The position numbers were made by a program, and so were the translations under genes. From Bryoerythrophyllum caledonicum (Eukaryota > Streptophyta > Bryopsida > Pottiales > Pottiaceae), in the NCBI GenBank assembly GCA_963971425.1, contig OZ020525.1, positions 248,001 to 312,000 on the forward strand: a DNA stretch of 64,000 bases, given 5' to 3'. Positions 24,000 to 32,612 of this stretch are shown here, piece after piece. The first letter of the stretch is position 1; every line of letters starts with the position of its first letter. The notes under the pieces were generated by a model, which had not been told where the DNA came from, did not search any database, and worked only from the letters and a program-made list of their open reading frames with translations.

Positions 24000-25446
24000 C
24001 TCAAACCTCTTGTCATTTGCAATCTCCACTACCGTTCTCCGACCCGACTTGTGAGACCCGCAAACGCCTGTGGCGGAGTGCTTTGGCATTGGTCTCCCAG
24101 CTTGGATCCACAAAGCACGGGAGCCGAGGATATTTGTTGCCCACGTCGGCTTGAACTGGACCAAGTGATTCATGCGATTATAATACGCGGAAATCTTCCT
24201 CAGCTTCTCCGGATCCTGCGTCCAGACAATGTAACATTGCCATGTTTGGAATTGCCTTCTCATCACCTCCGGGACGTTGCCGTTAATCATCTCTTTTGAG
24301 GCAACAACGGTTTGCTGGCCGTTGATGATGTAGAAGTTGCAGCCGCTGAGCTCCTCAACAGTCGTCGGCATAGCGTCGAGCTTCGACATGACGCAGAGAG
24401 TCTTCTTTTGCGTCTTGTCGGGCATTTGGAGGTAGTAATGCTTCAACTCCTCCATGCCCCGAGGTTCGAACGCACAGATCGTCCACTCCAGCGGTGCATT
24501 ATGCAACCTCATCACGTCAAGCTCAATCTTCATCTCTCTGTCGCCTTTGAAGAAGCAGCTCTGACACTCCGTCCAGAATTTTTGGTAAATCTGTTGGACG
24601 TTGTTGTAGTCAATTGTCTCTCCGTATCCGAGCGCCTTAGGGAGCTCCGAGAGTGCAGAGGCCATCGAATAGGCTAACTCCTCCTCTGATACGAACTTCA
24701 ACTTCTTTCTTGAAGAGGTCTCCGGCTTCTTGGCAGCTGACCGCTTCTTCACGGGGGAAGCAGACAGCGTGTTGCGTAGGGTGCTTCGGCTTGTTCTCGC
24801 ACCTGGTGTTCTAACCGGTACCGACGCTTGACTCATGTCCTGGCTTCCGGTCACGGCCCCCAAAATCGTTGAAAGTTCTATCGGGCGTCTTGCCGCGATA
24901 TTCTTGGCCTTATCTACGGCGGCAAAGTTACTCATTCTAGATAGAATCACGTGCAGTTTATTGGCTACAGCCTTTGCTTTTAGCAGATGTCGGCTACTAG
25001 TCTCCCATTTCTTAAGAGAGATCTCATGCTCGACCTGAGTCCCTATTTCCTCAAATTTAGAAGACCTAAGAGAATCGACTAAATCCTAGATACAGAAGGG
25101 AGATGAACTATTGTTCACTACAATAGTAAAGAAATATGGATCTAAGGACTCAGTGGTCGTCTCACACGACAACTTAACGTGATCGTTATCTTCGTGGACT
25201 ACATCAATAACTTTGGTCTTGAAGTCGATGTGCTGGAGATCGACGATAGCACCAGCGAAGGTCTGACCAAACACTAAATGATCCGTATTGGTCGCCCACA
25301 GAAGCGTCCACTTCAGTGTCATTGATGGGTCCTTGAGCTCCCAGCAATCCAAGTGGTTGTTGTCGTCTCCATCGTCATCGTCAACGTCGACAGGCTTTGG
25401 CTGGAAGAAGTGCTGCAGGTGAGACACCATCCTGTCCCTCTCAGAT
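24000..25446 (-). pseudogene. Exon with ParB/Srx-like core
   Basis: The acceptor is TTTGTGCAG before 25446 and the donor is TTTGAG/GTAATA at 23999. The exon begins with an acidic run (VDVDDDDGDD), has one in-frame TAG at about 25086, then a Lys/Arg-rich stretch (SPVKKRSAAKKP, nuclear-signal-like). At about 24300-24335 it has NFYIINGQQTVVASKEMI. The NGQQT block sits where GGHR, DGNHR or DGQQR sits in ParB, Srx-like and DUF262 proteins. It is followed by WQCYIVWTQDPEKLRKISAYYNRMNH, which fits the next strand and N-rich helix of ParB. The match is by motif and predicted order only. Confidence 0.5.
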
Positions 25447-25622
25447 CTGCACAAATACGAAACAGAGCACAGACATTAGATTGCTCTAATGATCATCCGA
25501 TTAGGACGGCGAGGTCACACATTAGCTCGACTCGAGCTAAAGTGTAATGTTATTTAAGTATGTGAATAATACTTTGCAGAAAAGTTTAGTCAATTAGAGC
25601 ATTCTCTTAGACCCTTTCAATC

Positions 25623-26106
25623 AACTCATGCCAACTTCTCGTTCAACTTCCAAAACCGTGGAAAAGCTTACAAACCGATCCAATCACTCACGAACCTCAC
25701 TCTTAGAGGTTCGCAAGTAGTTGGAGCGGGACTGAAGCTTACGCACTGTTTTTTGAGAGGTGAACGAAAAGTAGACATGAGTTAAGATACTAGACTGCAA
25801 TTACACGACTGTAACAATGTTGTAATCAAGCGTTAGCTTCATCTTTAGCTCGACTCGAGCTAAAGTGCTTATACATAGAATGCATAGCTGATTAATTCTG
25901 ACACTAACATTGATCATTCAAGCGACTTTACAAGACTTTTTAATTCAATTCATGGCTACTTCTCATTCAACTCTCAGAAACTGTGGAAGAGCTTCAGTTC
26001 CGCTCTAATCACTCACGAACTTCACTCATTGAGGTCCTTAAGTGGTTGGAGCGGGTCTGAAGCTCTTGCCCACTTGTGAAAGGTGAACGAGAAGTTGACA
26101 TGAGTT
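25623..26106. repeat. Two fold-back repeats of about 160 bp
   Basis: Copies at 25623-25783 and 25947-26106 are diverged versions of one sequence. Each is itself an imperfect hairpin: AACTCATGCCAACTTCTCGTTCA at the left pairs with TGAACGAAAAGTAGACATGAGTT at the right, with CTCACGAACCTC/GAGGTTCG-type pairing near the loop. They resemble fold-back MITEs or long hairpin RNA precursors. A palindrome copy lies between them (25843). Confidence 0.6.
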
Positions 26107-26338
26107 AAGTCATAATTATCATTGGTATACTTTATTTCAGGAATGTTTAGAGTCCAAATGTTGTTGTGTTTGAGTTGTTGTTTATGTTCATTGTCTTACA
26201 CTTTAGCTCAATTCGAGGTAAAGTGTGCTGGCTTTACTGGAAGGTCATGTCATTTTTGACCGAGATTTTCGAGAATTTTTTTTAATTTCTTTCGCTGGAG
26301 CCGGCTTTAGCGCAACCAAAGACGTATTTAGTCGTACA

Positions 26339-26679
26339 TTTAAGCTCGACTCGAGCATAAGTGGGCCTCCATGTGCACTATTGTCCTCACTTTAGCTCGA
26401 TTCAAGCTAAAGTGCGCTCTCAAGGGTGCTTTGTTGGTCACACTTTACCTTGAGTCGAGTTAATGTGTAGCCAAAAGAGCATGCTGGAGAGCGCACTTTA
26501 GCTCGACTCGAGCTAAAGTGTGGCCAAATGTGCACAGTGGAGGCCTACTTTAGCTTGACTCGAGCTATAGTGTGGACAATAGTGCTTCGTGGAGGCCCAC
26601 TTTAGCTTGAGTCGAGCTAAAGTGTGGACATTAGTGCAATATCGATGTTCCACTTTAGCTCGACTCGAGCTAAACTGTG
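26339..26679. repeat. Tandem palindrome array, seven units, about 52 bp period
   Basis: Palindromes start at about 26339, 26388, 26439, 26493, 26546, 26598 and 26650. Steps are 49 to 54 bases. Spacers share words such as GTGTGGACAATAGTGC and TGGAGGCCCAC, so the whole unit is duplicated and not only the palindrome. Units 26439 and 26339 are the most diverged. The array is the upstream end of the palindrome-rich region. Confidence 0.85.
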
Positions 26680-26884
26680 TTCATTGAAGAGCTTATTTAT
26701 TGCAGTTTGTGCAGATTCTTCTTTCGTTCTATGATATTGAAGGCGTAGGGTTTAGGGCTCCTGGGTGAGAGCATGGATTTTACCTTTCAGCCATTGATTA
26801 TGAACCTTAATCCTAGACAAATTCTGCTGGAACTAGACGTCCTGCAGAACAATAGCAAACCCACACACACAAAATCAATCACAG

Positions 26885-27135
26885 TAGCACATGGAAACCA
26901 ACACATTGAAATCATTCACAATGAAATCAGCACTTTGAAATGAGCACAATGAAATTAACACATTGAATTCAGCACATTGAATTTAGCAATTGAAACCACA
27001 ACATTGACTTCAATGTGCACATCTAAACTAGCACAAACCAACACATTTAAACTAGCACAAACCACGACGAATAACCACAAACCACCACAAACCACCACAT
27101 TCAAACGACCACATTCAAACCAGCACATTGAATAC
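26885..27135. repeat. Degenerate CACATTGAAAT-type simple repeat
   Basis: Words such as CACATTGAAATCA, CACATTGAATT and CAAACCACCACA recur at 10-14 base spacing. Apparent ORFs on both strands here are repeat artefacts. Confidence 0.65.
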
Positions 27136-27350
27136 ACAATCTCATCTATTTCTCACACATACATCAAAAGCAATGCTATCATAATGTTTCAATACATCAT
27201 ATCTAAAGCAAAACTACACAAATATCGAAAGAAATGCAAGACCGAATGAGTGCACTTACCTTTGAAACTGAGAAATTCGACTGAAATAGTTGCAAGTCTT
27301 GTTCCTTGTTCAAGTCAATCCTCCGCGTACGACCGTTTCAGACTCTACGT

Positions 27351-27529
27351 GCTCACAGAAACTCACACATACTCACAGGAACTCACAAAAACTCACAGAA
27401 ACTCTCAGAAACTCACTCACAGAAACTCACAGAAACTCTCAGAAACTCACAGAAACTCACACGAACTCACACAAACTCACACAATCTCTCTCAAACTCAC
27501 AGAAACTCAAACAATCTCACACAAACAGC
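27351..27529. repeat. ACTCACAGAAACT minisatellite
   Basis: About fourteen 12-base units of the form ACTCACAGAAAC and variants run head to tail. All three plus-strand frames are open through it, as expected for a 12-base period without stops. Confidence 0.8.
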
Positions 27530-28503
27530 CCTAAACTCTAGCGCTACAGTATACGCGAACTCACACAACAAGAAATCGCGCGTACAAACAAGCACGTACA
27601 GTATACAAATCCTATCCGCAGGAAACCCTAACCTCCAGTAAACTGCACACGAAAGCCTAAACGCAGCGCTACAGTATACACAAACTTAACAAACCCTGTA
27701 GATAACGAAACCAACACAAACTGCAAACTCGCAACGACGAACCAACGCATAAACGCACAAGACTCACAAAACAACAACGCATAGAAGAACACACACAAAA
27801 CCTGGACAGCAACAAGAAGAGAAGAGAAAAAGCGAGCGCCACGATTTCGTGGGGTACTTTCGGGGGCACCTAAAGCCGTGAGGGTCGAAACCCTATGGCC
27901 GTGTGGTGCTCCCGAGATACCCTCGGGATACCCTTCTTGATATTCGGGTGAGACCCTCGGGTAGAACGTATGGTTGCACCACAATTCATTCACCTTTATT
28001 ATTGATACCCGGAGTTTCAAGAAGCCAATTTAATCTTTCTAGAACAAGTTCAAGATATTACGCGCGTGTAGTATTTCTGTACTCGTAAATTTTCTACACA
28101 TTTTTTCTAGGCCATTAACACTACAATTTTGCATATTCTGGGGCAACGAACAGGTAGCAAAAGAAAAGTGATTATTTCCAATTAAAACTTCTAAATTAGC
28201 ATTTTCTCAATAATACACAAACTTGGATTGGACGGAAGTGAACGATTATATATTAGTGTTAGAAACAGGATTTTACTGTTTAGTTTTCTTTCATGGTTTT
28301 AGTGGATCAGCTCGCTTTCACTTGACTTGATTTCAATTTCAGCATTACACAAGGAGTAAATTCATTACCATCAATGTATATAAGTTCCTCCTACACCAAT
28401 TATTAGGTGAAGCACACTTAAGAGAGTTCTAAAGCTACGATTTTAAAATTCTATTACTTTGAATTCACGTTTTGATTTTTTATGAGTTTGATATTAATTA
28501 CTA
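27530..28503. other. Non-coding stretch, nothing recognised
   Basis: Beyond a few CTCACACAA words at its start I see no gene or array. A short inverted pair of ACCCTCGGG/CCCGAGAT words lies at 27,910-27,960. Confidence 0.4.
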
Positions 28504-28532
28504 CTAGGGTTGGTACCCGTCGTCCCGACGGG
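28504..28532 (-). mobile_element. Helitron 3' terminus
   Basis: On the minus strand a 17-base hairpin (CCCGTCGGGACGACGGG, 7 bp stem) is followed eight bases later by CTAG and then a T. This is the standard Helitron 3' end: GC-rich hairpin, short spacer, CTRR, insertion before T. The element body would extend to the right. No matching 5' TC end or Rep/helicase ORF was found, so it would be a non-autonomous copy of unknown length that may include the RING-type gene next to it. Confidence 0.55.
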
Positions 28533-28749
28533 AAGTGCGGAGGGTGGTGTGTTAAAGTTACGTTTGCATGTTTTGTATTTTAAAACATGTGCTGCAGTTA
28601 CAGTTTTCTGTACTTGTTGCTCTTACTAGGTGAGGAGACGGGGGTCCTTTTATTGTGACCGGATAAACCGTTTCTTAATTTCCCGAACCGTTCACTTACG
28701 AATTAATACCGGAGTGTCCGCGCTTGTTTTTTTAAAAACAAGCGTTATC

Positions 28750-31700
28750 ATGGCGACGGAGAAGCAGATCGTGGTGGAAGATGTGAGTAAAATTCGAACG
28801 GGAGAGTCGAAGAAACGGTTCAAACAAAAAGGTGCTACTCATGATCTACGGTGGGAGATTTTGGACGATGAAGACATTCCAGTGGAGGACGGTTGGGAGG
28901 CTGAAATGGAGGATTATTGGGTATCCAAGACATGCAAGAAACACGTGAAGATGTACCACATCGATAAACTTTGGCCAAGAGATTGCCACATAAGTCATAC
29001 GACTTACTTTGTTTGCAAGCCGTGGATGTGCAAAGATGACCACTTCATTTATCGTGCGGAGGAGGTTTGGCGGGCTTTGTTTGGGGATCGCCCAAGAAGC
29101 AAAGGATTTTTCAATAGCAGCCTACTATCAATGGTATACACCGAGGTCGTGTTGAAACGTAAGGTGGATTGGAGCACGTTTCCGACTTTTACACAATAAC
29201 CGCTTAGGATTGGGCAAAATCAGAGCATATTCCTGATTTATTCAATCTTGAATCGACCTTGACCAAGGCTATTTTGGAGGAGTTGAAGAATAAGCCTCGT
29301 CAGATGACCGCGGTGGATACCATGCCGAAAATACAACCATCGGTGGAGGAGGTTGCCGTTGTGATGGAGTCTGACAAACATTTGGACATTGTGGTCAACA
29401 ATATATTGTCAACCACAATCCCCAAAGAGACTTTGGAGCTAATGATGGTAGAAGACTCCGTATAATCAGATATTTTGAATATTGTGATTGTAGGAGGTAA
29501 AGACGACGGTAACGCCGAACGAGGGGAAGAGAATACAGATGGAGAAGAAACCGCTCTTCCAACCGTTCAAACTTTGGGAGGCATAGCATCAGAGACAATG
29601 GATGCCAGACCAAACACTTCAACGCGGGGAATATTGGAACCAATTTCCAATGATCCAATGATTGACAAGAGTACTTTGATTTCCGATATTGAAGAAATGC
29701 TTCGAACCATGCCAAACAAGGATAGTTCAAAGATTTGCTCGACTTCAGTGTTAAGTGGACTGAAGCGTGCGTTGAAGCAAAGGAATTTTGTCATCTACTC
29801 GATCTGCAAAGTGATTTGAGGGAATGGGCCAAAATACAAGAAGTATTGGGAGTGGCTTATGATTTGAAGAACGGGGCCGAAACTCTTATAGCAATGGCTC
29901 CTTCTCTTTTAAAAATGGCTCATGCGTTTTCAAGTATCACTCCGTATGTGCTATAAGGCACTAATGGCTTCGACAAATTGGCTTCATGTATACTGCCAAT
30001 GTTAAGAAAAAGGGTCGCGATAACTCAGAAAGTAATGGATATGGAGAAGGAGGCCTATAAAAGTGAAATCCTTACTAGAGACGTTAAATGGGAACTGGAA
30101 AAGAACAAGCGACAGCTGGAGGCCAGTAGGAGACTCCTTAACAAGAGGTCGGAGAAGATGAATGCGCAGGTGCCTGAGGTGGATGTGGTGGTCATTGAAG
30201 ATAGCGACGGAACTTCGAACGACCTCGCTCTTTCCAAGTTTGTAGAGAATGATGCAGAAGATGCCACACCGGTCAAATCTAACAAAACCGCCGGGCCTTG
30301 TTCTGTTCAATTGACAGTACCAGCTGGGAGTAGCCAAGTACGGCGAGAAGCGCCTGAAAAAAGAAAGGCAATAATGGAATGTGAGGGAGAGATGGAATTG
30401 ATGTCACAGAAGTTGGAGGTGGCAAATAAGGAGAGGACGAGGCACGAGCGGAACTAGAGACAGTGCTGATGACATTGAGATCGGTGGACGATACACCATG
30501 AAACAAGAACACAATGCCTTGGTTGAGTTGGGTTCATCGCCTTGAGGACAGGGAGACCATGATCTCAAAAGCACAACACGATCTCAAGAAATTTGCCGCC
30601 GAATCACAAAAATCATGTGAACTTCTGGATACCTCATTAGAACGATTCAAGAAATTCGTTGGACAACGTAGACATGAGTCCACAAAGGTTACTATTTGAG
30701 GTGATGTCCCGGAGATGATGGATCGTACAAATTATCATCGGAAAGGAAAGAGCTATGGTATTGACTGGACTTTAGAAGTGGAGGAAGGATGGGTGCCCTA
30801 CAATACCTTCTCATCACATTTTGTAAAATCGCAGCGAAGAGTAATCCATACTTGCGACTCTGTCCCGGCATTCCTCAATGACAAATGCAGCTTGTGTCAA
30901 GATCTTTTCGGTTTGGACGGAGCATATACATTGGGCCAATGTGGCCATAACTTTCATATTACTTGCATTTCCGCATGTTCTATGATACAATCGCCGTGTC
31001 CTATGTGTCGCTCTCCAACTAGCACAAGATTTTAGGAGGTGATGGAGATAAGAGATGTTATGCCACCGGGGCACGAGTTCAACGGATGGAATCTCCCCTT
31101 GGATCAACTTCCGAAGAAATCCTTGAACTATCGTGAGTGGGGAAAACCACTTATGTGGAATAGTGAGTTTTCTTGTCACCAACTATACGAGGTGTATGGG
31201 ATGGAAATTGATCTATTATTTTGAATGACACAAGACTATGAGGTGGAGATATGGGCGTGAGAAATTGAGGATGGCGAACAACAAGAGTTATTTTGTCAAA
31301 ACTTTGGGGGGCATAGGAGCACTGAGCACAAACGTTTCTTCCGATTTCCTCCCAGGAGCACTGAGCACAAACGTTTCTTCCGATTTCCTCCCAGGAGAGC
31401 TGAGAAGGGAGAAGATGGTGTATGGCATGAGGTAAGCGATGGCATTGAGCTGAGAGATGAATACAAGAAATACAATCGTACATTGTGGGAAGAGCCCTGG
31501 TCGTTGCAAAGTTGGAAAAGGCCACAAAGCTACGGAGTTCAATAGAAGAGGATTCTTTTAAAAACGTAGACTGTTCTTATTGAAATGCGGTACAAACATT
31601 TGATCGGAGGATTGAGGACATCATAGGATATTGGCGGAACGTGCTACAGAAACCGGAAAGAAAATTATTGGTGTCATTTCTAGAGAATGATGCTTTTGTG

Positions 31701-31953
31701 AGCAATGTGGTGGAACGAATAAAGAAGACCATCGAAATCTTTGCGGCAAAGAAGGTGGATCCAGACGGGAAGGAAGGGGGATGATGGCAATAACAGCGAC
31801 ATTAGTTGGTGGTCAGAGATGCATAGGGAAATTGCAGCCGTGGATCGAGAGTACGAAGAGGGGGAAATGATTGCTAGGCCAAGCCAGAGACCGTGGACTC
31901 GTAGTAGCACTCGAACGGATCATACTGATGAGCCTTTTTCTTCAAGGCAATAG
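28750..31953 (+). pseudogene. Decayed gene with RING-H2 finger, family unknown
   Basis: From the ATG at 28750 (MATEKQIVVEDVSK) readable segments follow one another to about 31,950. They are separated by in-frame stops (29463, 29954, 30697, 31033, 31222 and others) and several frame changes (near 29,200, 29,740 and 30,460). The N-terminal part is Trp/Cys/His-rich (WEAEMEDYWVSKTCKKHVKM). A Lys/Glu helical part covers 29,980-30,200. A clear C3H2C3 RING-H2 finger lies at 30886-31008 (CSLCQDLF...QCGHNFHITC...CPMC), suggesting an E3 ubiquitin ligase. Past the RING, a 39-base in-frame duplication lies at 31315-31392. Some gaps could be introns. I know no family with this whole layout. Confidence 0.5.
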
Positions 31954-32612
31954 AATGTGGTAGATGAATGTAAAGCTTAGCGTAGTTGTTGGTTAAGGAA
32001 TGGTGTAGCAAGAAGTCGGAAGCATGCCGTGGTGGGGCATACTTTTTGAAATAAAGGTTTATAATTTATAAGATATTTTGTCAACTTCTCAATTCTTTAA
32101 TTGTATGTGGGTGTTAGAAATATTGTGGTGCATCAGGTGGATGCAAAGCAGTGAAATGAATAGAAGTTTGCAAACTCGAAGTACATTGTGCATACAACAA
32201 GAATGTCATGTTTAAGTGATTTTGTATAGGATGACTAAATCCATACACGAAATACAAGACGATAGAATAGCAAAAGAGATGGATGTAAAACTTGTGCATA
32301 TATGAAAAAACTTTATTGATATTCGGAATAAATCCAAGAATCAATTGAGACAATAGAAGCTTTCAATGCATACGTGGAACGGCTATAAAGTATACTAAAC
32401 TCAAACTACACTATTTACAAACAAAATTAGTGCGGTGAACGCATACTTCGTAAATGGGCCACATTTTCCTACTCATTCACATTGGTAGGAAGTTCGTAAT
32501 CGATGTCTCCTTTTATTTCAACTCCATTAGATCCCAAACGATCGTCATTATTATTCGTGGCGGCTACTTGTTTGATTCTCCGTTTCATCAACAATGTTTT
32601 AATGGTTTTGAA

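Larger units (their letters stand above)
19827..25446 (-). pseudogene. ParB-like / DNA methyltransferase-like / FCP1-like composite gene, decayed
   Basis: Five exons join in frame at consensus splice sites: 25446-24000, 23772-22406, 22126-21170, 20961-20690 and 20546-19827. The joins are FE/PFLNT, TASV/MLDLE, SSSD/LSFG and VLE/VGEA, about 1,590 codons in all. In order it has a ParB-like core, a methyltransferase-like region, an acidic and coiled-coil linker and an FCP1-type phosphatase domain. In-frame stops are at about 25086, 23428, two more before 23337, two near 22800, and 20241. Frame changes lie near 22,620 and 21,940. It cannot make a full protein now. The 5' exons were not found; the acceptor at 25447 shows they exist. 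Three of the four introns carry the locus palindrome. It could instead be two adjacent genes (methyltransferase and phosphatase), but the phased introns favour one. Confidence 0.6.
21046..26226. repeat. Dispersed palindrome family, core AGCTCGASTCGAGCT
   Basis: Nine dispersed copies lie at 21046-21066, 22157-22178, 22280-22304, 22367-22391, 23852-23880, 23946-23976, 25517-25545, 25843-25867 and 26198-26226. The consensus is TTTAGCTCGA, one central C or G, TCGAGCTAAA. Some are perfect over much longer spans: 23852-23880 has 14-base arms around a central C, and 23946-23976 has 15-base arms. The first six lie in introns of the ParB/methyltransferase-like gene and the rest upstream of its first recognised exon. 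Bases outside the arms vary between copies while still pairing (AAGTTAG...CTAACTT versus ACTTTAG...CTAAAGT). Confidence 0.85.

Noticed and set aside
10830-25446. Reassigned stop codons or programmed read-through
   Set aside because: All three stop codons interrupt frames here, frame changes also occur, and CCT5 in the same window has no internal stops and ends in TAA. Decay is simpler.
26339-26679. CRISPR array
   Set aside because: Evenly spaced palindromic repeats look CRISPR-like, but the spacers are related to one another, there are no cas genes, and the context is a spliced eukaryotic genome.
27250-27641. Three overlapping Thr/Ser/His-rich plus-strand ORFs
   Set aside because: They are three frames of the same 12-base minisatellite.
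27628-28020. Minus-strand 130-codon ORF with hydrophobic stretch
   Set aside because: It runs over repeat-derived and GC-rich non-coding sequence, has no domain, and its membrane-like part comes from antisense CACAAA-type words.
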